64,000 nt of DNA, taken from Crocinitomix catalasitica ATCC 23190 (lineage in GTDB: Bacteria > Bacteroidota > Bacteroidia > Flavobacteriales_D > Crocinitomicaceae). Shown in pieces: positions 44,586 through 52,538 of this stretch (the first letter of the stretch is position 1; each line of letters begins with the position of its first letter). A program made the position numbers and the translations under genes. Under the pieces are notes generated by a model. That model did not search any database, was not told the origin of the DNA, and was given only the letters and a program-made list of their open reading frames with translations. The DNA lies in the NCBI RefSeq assembly GCF_000621625.1, contig NZ_JHXV01000005.1, forward strand, positions 1-64,000. Reading direction: 5' to 3'.

Positions 44586-44593
44586 CAAATATA
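44586..44593 (-). promoter_or_regulatory. -7 element abutting the apaG start
   Basis: TATATTTG on the minus strand ends 3 nt before the first ATG and 6 nt before the second, leaving almost no room for a leader. Confidence 0.45.
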
Positions 44594-44665
44594 CAAAAAT
44601 CTAGTAAAATTCCTAATTTCTTAATTATACTTACGTGAATTCACAGGTTAAAGTTGGGTATAAGC

Positions 44666-45583
44666 TCAACTTATTTGCAAATAAGCAAAGAATTCCATTC
44701 CCCAAGCTACTCCAAGATGAACGATCAACCCCCCATAAATATTCCTCGTTCTATAAGCGAGTATGCCAAGAATATATCCACCAAAGATAGAGCTGATTGC
44801 TTCTCCCATAGGTTTACCGAAATGTAGGAAACAATATATTACAACCATTGGTAAGATAGCTTCTTTTCCAACAAGTTTGCTTAATGCTATGACCATAAAT
44901 CCTCTATAAAAAACTTCAACTGAAATAAAGTCTATTCCATAACAAAATTCATAAATAGCCACTGTAACCCATTGGTCAACATTGAAATAATTATACTCTT
45001 GATAATCTCTATAGGTTGGGTAAGTATTTAAAAAATCTGTACTGAATGAAGCCAAATAGAGTAACGGAATCATAAATAGGATGAGCCAAAAATAAGGGAG
45101 TGCTTTGGCACCATTAAGTCTTGTTCCAAACCGTTCAGGTTTAAAAGTTGTTGTTGAAATATAGATGATAAGTAAAGGGAATAGCACTGCCAAAAAGCTA
45201 CTACAATTACTAATCAAATAACGACTCCAATTTTTTATAGCGCGGTCGTTGATAAAATCTAAATCAACAAACTTCATTAAATAATAATTACTGTCAATAG
45301 AAATAAGAAACATCCCAATAAGACCATAGAAAATATATTTTGCGCGATTGGAGGTTTTAGGTATCGATAGAAAAGTGATGACTAAAAATGGTAAACTGTA
45401 AAAAATAAAGAGATATAAAACACCTATTTCTTTGTATTGGTTCGCATTGAGATAATCTTTATAAAAGTCTAAATTGTAATTTAAACTAATGCAAATGGTC
45501 AAGATTATGCCTGCTATTATATGTGTTCTAACATTAAAATCTGATTTAAAATAATCAATAATCGTTCTGACAAAAAAAAGCAT
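44666..45583 (-). CDS. CPBP-family intramembrane glutamic endopeptidase
   Basis: A 305-residue membrane protein with about 8 TM helices. The CPBP (Abi/Rce1-like) motifs are visible: SVEVFYRGFM (catalytic Glu with Arg), YCFLHFGKPMGE with a conserved His, and the late GGLIVHLGVAW with a second His. Such proteases act on membrane-anchored or prenylated substrates or bacteriocins; the substrate here is unknown. It is monocistronic. Confidence 0.85.
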   Translation of the reverse strand: MLFFVRTIIDYFKSDFNVRTHIIAGIILTICISLNYNLDFYKDYLNANQYKEIGVLYLFIFYSLPFLVITFLSIPKTSNRAKYIFYGLIGMFLISIDSNYYLMKFVDLDFINDRAIKNWSRYLISNCSSFLAVLFPLLIIYISTTTFKPERFGTRLNGAKALPYFWLILFMIPLLYLASFSTDFLNTYPTYRDYQEYNYFNVDQWVTVAIYEFCYGIDFISVEVFYRGFMVIALSKLVGKEAILPMVVIYCFLHFGKPMGEAISSIFGGYILGILAYRTRNIYGGLIVHLGVAWGMEFFAYLQIS

Positions 45584-45643
45584 ATTTATTTAGCGTTAGT
45601 GATGTATTTATGATGAATACGATTCGTTTTTATGGAATAAAAT

Positions 45644-45651
45644 TATTTTTG
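45644..45651 (+). promoter_or_regulatory. -7 element of the carboxypeptidase-regulatory-domain gene
   Basis: TATTTTTG, 26 nt upstream of the ATG at 45678. Confidence 0.55.
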
Positions 45652-45677
45652 CATCTATATTAAAAGCCCCGTACATA

Positions 45678-46988
45678 ATGCATAAATATCTATTCTTCAT
45701 ATTATTTTTTCAATTGGCTAATTTCGTTATTGGACAAAATATAGTAATTGAAGGTACAGTTGTGGATGAAAATGGTTCGCCCGTTAAAGATGTGAGATAT
45801 TTTTTTAAAAATGACCAAGAGAACACATTTTATTCAACTGAAAGTGGAAAATTTAATATTAAGTACACAATTGGTGAATATGACAGTTTAATTTTTGTGC
45901 ATGTAGGATTTCAAAAGCAAATCATTGCAATAAACAAGGAGCTTGAGAAAAAAATAAAAAATAGAAGTTTGAATCTTACGGTAGCCTTATCTGATTTGTT
46001 CCTAAAAGAGTTCGATGTATTTGCCAGTAAGCCAGATACAGTGATCGGAAGTAGCTATTATAGTGTTGCTGATTTTGAATTACTTGAAAATGGTGAGTTA
46101 TTATTACTCACTTATAGTAAGAAATTAAATAAGGATCCTATTCTTCGTTGGGTACGACAAGATAAAACGGAAAAAGCCATTAAATACATTGATCGAGAAG
46201 TTGACGAAATTAAAAGAGATTTTAGAAATAAAATTCATTTAATAGCGAATCAGTCTGTTTATTCCGTCGGGTTAATGAATAAAAATATCCATGTAGTGCC
46301 CGAAAATCAAGATGTTTTTTATACTAAGATTCAGCCTATCATCGACACAATTGGTGAGAAGATATACTTCTCTAATTATTTAGAACAATATCCAGCTTTT
46401 AATTATTATGAGTTCGATAGAAAAGACTCTATATATAAAACAATGATGAAGGTTGAAGATGTTGAATTAATGGAGTTTTATAGGGCGGAATTTAAATATG
46501 TAGATGTCCGAACAAAGTTATGGGCACACAATAAAGAGCTCAGTACAGGTATTGATAAAGAGATTTGGGTTGGAGCAAATGTTTTTGCTAATTCAGCTTA
46601 TTATCATCCGCTATACGCCCCATTATTTAAGACAAATGATTCTACCGTATTAATTTTTGATCATTATAAAAACGTCATGTTCCGATATTCTCCTACAGAT
46701 GGATTTGTTGACAGTGTCTCAATAGATTATCATCTCAGAGCAAAAAAGTCTGGATGGGAGCAGCCTTTGATTCAGGATGAGATAACAAAAAAAATATACG
46801 GAGTATTTTTCCGAAACGGATTTACATACCTGAGCGAATTGAACCTTGAAACTGGAAGATTAGAAAAACCAATGAGGCTTTTCTACAAATACGTAGAAAA
46901 TATTCAAATTAAAGGAGGAGAGGTGTATTATATATATAGACCTTACGAATCAATCCAAAAGAAATATTTATACAAAGAGCGATTATAA
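45678..46988 (+). CDS. Exported protein with CarboxypepD_reg-like N-domain
   Basis: A 436-residue protein with a signal peptide (1-19, ending FVIGQ). Residues about 22-100 form a carboxypeptidase regulatory-like beta domain (IEGTVVDENGSPVKDVRYFF, TESGKFNIKY, IFVHVGFQKQ), as at the N-terminus of many Bacteroidota TonB-linked proteins. The rest is beta-rich with propeller-like repeats (FELLENGELLLLTYSK, YGVFFRNGFTYLSELNLETGRL). No T9SS sorting domain or barrel follows, so it may be periplasmic. Function is unknown. Confidence 0.65.
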   Translation: MHKYLFFILFFQLANFVIGQNIVIEGTVVDENGSPVKDVRYFFKNDQENTFYSTESGKFNIKYTIGEYDSLIFVHVGFQKQIIAINKELEKKIKNRSLNLTVALSDLFLKEFDVFASKPDTVIGSSYYSVADFELLENGELLLLTYSKKLNKDPILRWVRQDKTEKAIKYIDREVDEIKRDFRNKIHLIANQSVYSVGLMNKNIHVVPENQDVFYTKIQPIIDTIGEKIYFSNYLEQYPAFNYYEFDRKDSIYKTMMKVEDVELMEFYRAEFKYVDVRTKLWAHNKELSTGIDKEIWVGANVFANSAYYHPLYAPLFKTNDSTVLIFDHYKNVMFRYSPTDGFVDSVSIDYHLRAKKSGWEQPLIQDEITKKIYGVFFRNGFTYLSELNLETGRLEKPMRLFYKYVENIQIKGGEVYYIYRPYESIQKKYLYKERL

Positions 46989-46993
46989 CAATG

Positions 46994-48088
46994 TTATTTA
47001 TTACCGATCGCTGATCGAGGTGTATTTCCTTTCTTTGTTCGCTTGCTTGCCTTAGTTTTCTTAGGACTTCTATTTTTATTTCGCTTGCTTTTTTTCTTAT
47101 TGTTAGCAGACTCTGGAACTGGAGCAATTGCCGATTTTCCAGCACCAGCAGGACTTTTACTATCTACAGGGTTGACCCAAACATCATCAACTTCAACAAA
47201 TTCTGGAGCTTCACCATTTGCTGTTGGTTTATATTGTTTTGTTTTAGTATTTTGACTGTTTACAGCAATAAAGTCAGTTTTATATTCCCATATTTCACCA
47301 TTCCAAGTGTACCCATCATAAGTCATGTCAGGAATATAATATGAGTATAATCCTCTTAGATTTTCAGATTCAGGAACAAGGTGATCAAAAACAATTGCTT
47401 CTAATTCTTCATTCAAATTTACACCTACTATTGCTTTCTCTGCATATTCAAAAAAGACACGGCGAGATAATTGCTTGCTTTCTGATTCCTCTTGAAATAA
47501 TGGGTATCCTAATCTCAACTTTTTACCTTTAAAATAAAAAATATCTATCATTTTTTTATTCGAACTTCTTGTTCCTCCATTAAAACCTATAACAGTATAT
47601 AAACTTTTGTTACCGTATTTAATAGGAAGAATTTTATAATATAGCGCGCCATACCATGTATTAGGGGATAAAGTATTACTAGGTTTACTTGGTATAGTTA
47701 TTTTATCTTCCTTGAATTTAATTACCGTATTTGGCTTGTTTCCTCTGTTAGGCAACAAAGCGTAACAAAAATGTTGGTGAACACCTTCCGAATTTTCAAT
47801 ATTCCAATTAAACAACCTAAAAGCATCGTCTGGAGATTTAATTGTTGAAATTGTTTCAAATTTCGTAAAGTCGTAAGTCATCGTTCCTGGGTGTTCAAGG
47901 ATTGATTCAATCAATTGAATTAAACTTTCATTTTCTGAAAGTTGCAATGCATCATTCGTGGCACTTCTCAATTTTAGTAATTGTTCGTTTATTTCAAGTT
48001 CTTTTTGAACGAGAAAAGTATCGATTTCAACCTTCTTGGCAAAAGACAAGTTAGAAATTAGAATTAGAATAAAAATGATTCTCCACAT
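46994..48088 (-). CDS. Exported hypothetical protein with Lys/Arg-rich C-terminal tail
   Basis: A 364-residue protein. The ATG at 48088 gives a signal peptide (MWRIIFILILISNLSFA); the earlier ATG at 48124 lies upstream of the -7 element and is rejected. The central domain is alpha/beta (WYGALYYKILPIKYGNKSLYTVIGFNGG, YDGYTWNGEIWEYKTDF). The last 50 residues change to Pro/Ala then a strongly basic tail (KKSKRNKNRSPKKTKASKR), unusual for an exported protein. Domain family not recognised. Confidence 0.6.
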   Translation of the reverse strand: MWRIIFILILISNLSFAKKVEIDTFLVQKELEINEQLLKLRSATNDALQLSENESLIQLIESILEHPGTMTYDFTKFETISTIKSPDDAFRLFNWNIENSEGVHQHFCYALLPNRGNKPNTVIKFKEDKITIPSKPSNTLSPNTWYGALYYKILPIKYGNKSLYTVIGFNGGTRSSNKKMIDIFYFKGKKLRLGYPLFQEESESKQLSRRVFFEYAEKAIVGVNLNEELEAIVFDHLVPESENLRGLYSYYIPDMTYDGYTWNGEIWEYKTDFIAVNSQNTKTKQYKPTANGEAPEFVEVDDVWVNPVDSKSPAGAGKSAIAPVPESANNKKKSKRNKNRSPKKTKASKRTKKGNTPRSAIGNK

Positions 48089-48110
48089 AATGCTATAAGT
48101 ATTCTTCTTA

Positions 48111-48118
48111 CAAAGGTA
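48111..48118 (-). promoter_or_regulatory. -7 element of the Lys-tail protein gene
   Basis: TACCTTTG on the minus strand, 22 nt upstream of the ATG at 48088. This decides the start. Confidence 0.6.
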
Positions 48119-48258
48119 ACACAAATCGTGCTAGATTATTTACGATTCGTCATTCAAATTGTTTCTATTCAAATTTAACATATATCTGAAAAAACTTTTT
48201 ATGTTTTGTTATTTTAGAAATAACCATTTATTAGAACTACCTATAATTGATAAATTAA

Positions 48259-48266
48259 TAACTTTG
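48259..48266 (+). promoter_or_regulatory. -7 element abutting the PBP-fold gene start
   Basis: TAACTTTG ends 5 nt before the ATG at 48272, so transcription probably starts at or next to the start codon. Confidence 0.5.
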
Positions 48267-48271
48267 CACTC

Positions 48272-49132
48272 ATGGAGAATATAAAAATACGCTTAGGTGG
48301 AGTTCCAGAACATTTTAATTTACCAATCCATTTGGCGATTGAAGACGGATCGTTTTTAGGGCGTGGAGTAGAGATAGAATGGGTAGATTTTGGTGGCGGA
48401 ACCGGTCAAATGACCAAAGCGCTTCGAAACAATGAAATTGATGCTTGTATATTATTGACAGAAGGCATGATTGCTGACATTATCAATGGTAATCCGAGTA
48501 AGATAATAAGTGAATATGTTACTACACCTCTAACTTGGGGAATTCATACCGGTGTAGATAATGATCTTGTGAATTACCGTGATATTTTCAATAAGAACTA
48601 TGCCATCAGTCGTTTTGGTTCAGGTTCGCATTTGATGGCAATTGTAGATGCTGATAGTAAAGGACATAAATTAAATAAAGAACAGTTTTCGATAATAAAA
48701 GATATCGATGGGGCGCTTGAATCTTTAGCGGACCAAAAAACAGATGTGTTTTATTGGGAAAAATATACAACAAAACCTTATGTTGATAAAGGGCTGTTAC
48801 GCAGAGTAGGCGAGTACCATACACCATGGCCATGTTTTGTTATAGCAGCCACAGATAAGATTTTAAGTGCTGAACCAGATTCAATTGTTAGAATGTTGAG
48901 AACCATTCATGACGCTTGTGATAATTTCATGCACGACGATAAAATGTCGAAATTGGTGAGTGAACGTTATGATCAAAAACTAAAAGATGTTGAACGTTGG
49001 TACAATAGTACTGAATGGGCAATTCACGGTTGGGTAAGCGAAAAGATGATGAAAAGTGTTATCTATCACTTACAAACAGCGGAAATCATTCCAAAAGATC
49101 AGGTAATCCCTGATTTAGTTTGGAAAAGATAA
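48272..49132 (+). CDS. Cytosolic periplasmic-binding-protein-like (NMT1/THI5-type fold) protein
   Basis: A 286-residue protein with the two-lobe fold of ABC-transporter binding proteins but no signal peptide or lipobox. Motifs include IRLGGVPEHFNLPIHLAIEDGSF, VEIEWVDFGGGTGQMTKALRNNEIDACILLTEGM and SRFGSGSHLMAIVDA. It resembles the stand-alone group that includes Candida Ca3427. No transporter genes are adjacent, so it may be an enzyme or sensor of a small molecule; the ligand is unknown. Confidence 0.75.
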   Translation: MENIKIRLGGVPEHFNLPIHLAIEDGSFLGRGVEIEWVDFGGGTGQMTKALRNNEIDACILLTEGMIADIINGNPSKIISEYVTTPLTWGIHTGVDNDLVNYRDIFNKNYAISRFGSGSHLMAIVDADSKGHKLNKEQFSIIKDIDGALESLADQKTDVFYWEKYTTKPYVDKGLLRRVGEYHTPWPCFVIAATDKILSAEPDSIVRMLRTIHDACDNFMHDDKMSKLVSERYDQKLKDVERWYNSTEWAIHGWVSEKMMKSVIYHLQTAEIIPKDQVIPDLVWKR

Positions 49133-49154
49133 CCGTAGTAAGTTTAGTTTTAAT

Positions 49155-49616
49155 TTATGCTTGTGTTGAAGATGGTTCAGTAGCAACATTTTCGTCTTCA
49201 TCGTCTTTTGATGATAACATGCCTTTTACTACTAATCCTAATATAATAAGGATGATTAGTTTTCCTCCGATTTTACTCCAAATTGATAATGGGTTACCTT
49301 CAAGGTTGGCTCCATAAGTTTCCGTTAAAATTGCTTTATCTTCATCTGTGATATCATAATACGTATCCTCAGCTGCATTCACTAAGCAATATTGACCTTC
49401 ATAATTCCAAATAGGTATCCATAATAGATTAATTTGATCGTATTTGTAACCAACATTTAATTGATCATCATATTCACCAATGAATTCTGAATCTTCAGGC
49501 AAAACGGTTGTTGTTTCAATGTATTCACAAGGAAAACAAACTGGGATTTTGGCTTTTGCATTCGCTTGAATAGTGAAAAGTAGGCTTAAGCTTAAAAAGG
49601 TAATCGCTAATTTCAT
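49155..49616 (-). CDS. Hypothetical exported membrane-anchored protein
   Basis: A 153-residue protein with a signal peptide (1-20, ending IQANA), a small extracytoplasmic domain with a CFPC pair and a later Cys (YCLVN), then a TM helix (IGGKLIILIILGLVVKGML) and an acidic cytoplasmic tail (SSKDDEDENVATEP). The C-terminal helix implies type I topology. No family was recognised. It converges on the PBP-fold gene with 22 bp between stops. Confidence 0.6.
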   Translation of the reverse strand: MKLAITFLSLSLLFTIQANAKAKIPVCFPCEYIETTTVLPEDSEFIGEYDDQLNVGYKYDQINLLWIPIWNYEGQYCLVNAAEDTYYDITDEDKAILTETYGANLEGNPLSIWSKIGGKLIILIILGLVVKGMLSSKDDEDENVATEPSSTQA

Positions 49617-49789
49617 AAGGTGTTTTTATTGGTTTAAATTTTAAACAATATGCGAAAATAAATTTAGAAACCCCGAAAAATTTTTCATGATACTTATTGA
49701 AAGGGGCATTATTCGACTAAATTGACCAAAATAAACATCAAAATATTCCTCGTTCAAGGAAAACACTTAATTTAGTTGAAAAAGCTTGC

Positions 49790-50593
49790 ATGTCACAACC
49801 ATTTATTGTAAAAGAAACCAAAGTAAAAAAGGTCCCAATCATTATTAGTATCCCTCATGTTGGAACAGAAATTCCAGAAGATTTAAAATCTAATTATTTA
49901 GAAAATAAGATTGATAGAATAGACGATACAGACTGGTATTTAGATAATTTGTATGATTTTGCTTCGGATTTAGGAATAACAATTGTAAAAGCAAAATACA
50001 GTAGATGGGTAATTGACTTAAATAGAGATCCAGACAGTATTCCGCTATACAATGATGGGCGTGTTATAACGGGACTCACAACGAGCACTGATTTTCTAGG
50101 GAATGATATTTACAAAAAAGGTAAATCCCCAGATGAAAAAGAAATTGAGCGACGAAAAGAAAAATATTATTGGCCTTATTATCTAAAACTGACTGAATTA
50201 TTAGAAGAGCGCAAGGCTGAATTTGGAAATGCTCTGCTTTGGGACGCACATTCAATTAGAGAATCAGTGCCAAGTATTCGTGTAGAAAAATTTCCAGAAA
50301 TGATTTTAGGAAGTGCTGATGAAAGTTCTGCTGACAAATCATTAATTACATCAGCCTTATCTGAATTAGCAAATGGATATAATATTCAACACAACGACCC
50401 TTTTAAAGGGGGACATATTACACGATATTTTGGAAAACCAAAGAATCATATTCATGCTTTGCAGTTAGAACGGAATAAAAACTTGTACATGGATGATACT
50501 GAAATATCCTATGATCCAATCCGAGCAGCAAAAATGCAAGTATTCTTAAAGCGTAATTTATTAAATTTAATTGATAAAATTAAAGAACTATAA
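49790..50593 (+). CDS. N-formylglutamate amidohydrolase family protein
   Basis: A 267-residue hydrolase. Family blocks are VPIIISIPHVGTEIP, DDTDWYLDNLYDFASDLGITIVKAKYSRWVIDLNRDP, LLWDAHSIRESVPS and FKGGHITRYFGKP, with metal-binding His and Asp residues. True HutG cleaves N-formylglutamate in histidine degradation, but no other hut gene is nearby, so the exact substrate is not assured. There is no signal peptide. Confidence 0.85.
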   Translation: MSQPFIVKETKVKKVPIIISIPHVGTEIPEDLKSNYLENKIDRIDDTDWYLDNLYDFASDLGITIVKAKYSRWVIDLNRDPDSIPLYNDGRVITGLTTSTDFLGNDIYKKGKSPDEKEIERRKEKYYWPYYLKLTELLEERKAEFGNALLWDAHSIRESVPSIRVEKFPEMILGSADESSADKSLITSALSELANGYNIQHNDPFKGGHITRYFGKPKNHIHALQLERNKNLYMDDTEISYDPIRAAKMQVFLKRNLLNLIDKIKEL

Positions 50594-50618
50594 CATGTTT
50601 TTATCTACTCGTTTAACA

Positions 50619-50667
50619 TATTTTTGCGATACTATATAGTGGTTTCATGAATACTTGCTTACTTTTG
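50619..50667 (+). promoter_or_regulatory. Two alternative -7 elements before lpxK
   Basis: TATTTTTG (50619-50626) and TACTTTTG (50660-50667) both fit TAnnTTTG; they lie 47 and 6 nt before the lpxK ATG. Use of the second would give a near-leaderless mRNA for the operon. Confidence 0.45.
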
Positions 50668-50673
50668 TACTGA

Positions 50674-51720
50674 ATGAAATTACTGCGATTTATCTTTTTA
50701 CCGTTTGGCTTGATTTATTGGTTGATAACTAGCCTTAGAAACGGCTTATATGCTATTCGTTTTTTTAAATCTGCTAAATTTAGTTTACCTATTATAAATG
50801 TTGGTAATTTAAGTGTAGGTGGTACGGGAAAAACGCCTCATACTGAGTATTTAATCAAATTATTGAAGAGTAAATACAAATTGGCGACATTAAGTCGTGG
50901 ATTCGGTCGTAAGGTTAGAGGGTTTAAAATTGCAGAGGAAGGGGTTGCTGTCTCTGAAATAGGAGATGAACCTTTGCAGTATTTCACTAAATTCGGGAAC
51001 GAAATAGACGTAGTTGTAGATGCTGATCGCGTAGCTGGAGTTGTAGAACTTTATAGAGAGAAGCCAACAACGGAATTGGTTTTATTGGATGATGCTTTTC
51101 AACACCGTGCCATTCATGCTGGATTGAATATACTTTTGACTACATATAATGAACCTTATTACAATGACTTTATTCTGCCTGTTGGTAATTTAAGAGAATC
51201 TAGGTTTGGAGCTAAGCGTGCTGATGTTATTGTCATGTCTAAATGTCCTGATTTTAAAAAGGTTAATAAAGAGAAGGTGAAAAGAAGTTTACATCTTAAA
51301 TCTCATCAGCATTTATTCTTTTCCCGTATTAAATACGGTGATATTTTTTTACTAGACAATCAAACAAAGCTGCAAAATCAAACGGCAATGAATGTGATTT
51401 TGGTAACGGGAATAGCAAAGCCTGAATTCTTGGTTGATTTTTTAAAAAAGGAGCATCACATATTGCATCATTTTAAATTTAAAGATCATCATAATTTTAA
51501 GGTGGAAGAGATCAAAGAAATTCACGATTTATTTAATAAATTTGCAGAAAAGAATCGAATTATCATTACGACTGAAAAAGACGCGATGCGATTGAAGAAT
51601 GATGAGTTATTTGGGTTAATGAAAGATTATCCTTGGGCTTATCAATCTATTGAAGTAGAGATAGATAATGCTAAAGCATTTGACAATATTATTTTAGATT
51701 ATGTGGAAAAAAATAGTTGA
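50674..51720 (+). CDS. lpxK: Tetraacyldisaccharide 4'-kinase
   Basis: LpxK phosphorylates the 4' position of the lipid A precursor at the inner membrane. This 348-residue sequence has a hydrophobic N-terminal helix (LRFIFLPFGLIYWLITSL), the P-loop VGNLSVGGTGKTPH, LSRGFGRKVRGF, LLDDAFQHRAI and PVGNLRES, all typical. It is first of a six-gene operon and overlaps punA by 20 bp. A lipid A kinase implies 4'-phosphorylated lipid A, which may later be trimmed. Confidence 0.95.
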   Translation: MKLLRFIFLPFGLIYWLITSLRNGLYAIRFFKSAKFSLPIINVGNLSVGGTGKTPHTEYLIKLLKSKYKLATLSRGFGRKVRGFKIAEEGVAVSEIGDEPLQYFTKFGNEIDVVVDADRVAGVVELYREKPTTELVLLDDAFQHRAIHAGLNILLTTYNEPYYNDFILPVGNLRESRFGAKRADVIVMSKCPDFKKVNKEKVKRSLHLKSHQHLFFSRIKYGDIFLLDNQTKLQNQTAMNVILVTGIAKPEFLVDFLKKEHHILHHFKFKDHHNFKVEEIKEIHDLFNKFAEKNRIIITTEKDAMRLKNDELFGLMKDYPWAYQSIEVEIDNAKAFDNIILDYVEKNS

Positions 51721-52513
51721 AGCAACAGAATATATCAATCAGGAATTTAATTTACAACCAGAAATAGGTATAGTACTTGGAACTGGATTAGGTGGATTGG
51801 TTGATGAAATTAAAGTGTTAAAGTCTATTTCATATACAGATATACCACATTTTCCAGTTTCGACAGTTGAAAGTCATAGTGGAAAATTAATTTTTGGTGA
51901 ATTAGGCGGTAAGTTAGTCGTAGCAATGCAAGGGCGATTTCATTATTATGAAGGATATACATTGAAAGAAGTAACCTTTCCTATTCGCGTAATGAAGATG
52001 TTAGGTGTTAAGAAATTATTTTTAAGTAATGCTTCTGGTGGTGTGAATCCTGATTTTGAAGTAGGCGAAATAATGATTGTGAATGATCATATTGATTTAT
52101 TTCCAGACAACCCCTTAACCGGGAAGAATATAGATGAACTTGGTCCACGATTTCCAGATATGAGTGATCCTTATGACAGTGAAATGATTAAAAAAGCTCA
52201 AGAAATCGCTGATAAATTGGGAATAAAAGTAAGTCAAGGTGTTTATGCAGGACTAACTGGACCATCTTTAGAAACACCTGCAGAATATAAGTATATGCGA
52301 ACCATAGGTGCTGATACTGTTGGAATGTCAACAGTGCCTGAAGTTATTGTTGCAAGACATATGTCAATTCCAGTTTTTGCCATTTCTATAATTACAGATT
52401 TAGGAGTACCAGGAAAAATTAAAAAAGTGAATGTAGCAGAAATTATTGCTGTTGCTAAAAAGCAAGAACCTAAAATGACAGCTGTCATGAAAGAATTAAT
52501 TGCTACGATATAA
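51701..52513 (+). CDS. punA: Purine nucleoside phosphorylase
   Basis: A 270-residue cytosolic enzyme of the trimeric PNP family that phosphorolyses inosine and guanosine for purine salvage. Key motifs: IGIVLGTGLGGLV (phosphate loop), VESHSGKLIFGELGGKLVVAMQGRFHYYEGYT, LFLSNASGGVNP, GVYAGLTGPSLETPAEYK and GADTVGMSTVPEVIVARH. The start lies within the 3' end of lpxK. Confidence 0.95.
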   Translation: MWKKIVEATEYINQEFNLQPEIGIVLGTGLGGLVDEIKVLKSISYTDIPHFPVSTVESHSGKLIFGELGGKLVVAMQGRFHYYEGYTLKEVTFPIRVMKMLGVKKLFLSNASGGVNPDFEVGEIMIVNDHIDLFPDNPLTGKNIDELGPRFPDMSDPYDSEMIKKAQEIADKLGIKVSQGVYAGLTGPSLETPAEYKYMRTIGADTVGMSTVPEVIVARHMSIPVFAISIITDLGVPGKIKKVNVAEIIAVAKKQEPKMTAVMKELIATI

Positions 52514-52538
52514 TTATAACAGAGAAGATTGAATTTAG

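Noticed and set aside
47043-47255. 70-codon hydrophobic open frame opposite the Lys-tail gene
   Set aside because: It is the antisense of Lys/Arg-rich codons, which produces Leu/Phe runs; it has no initiation context.
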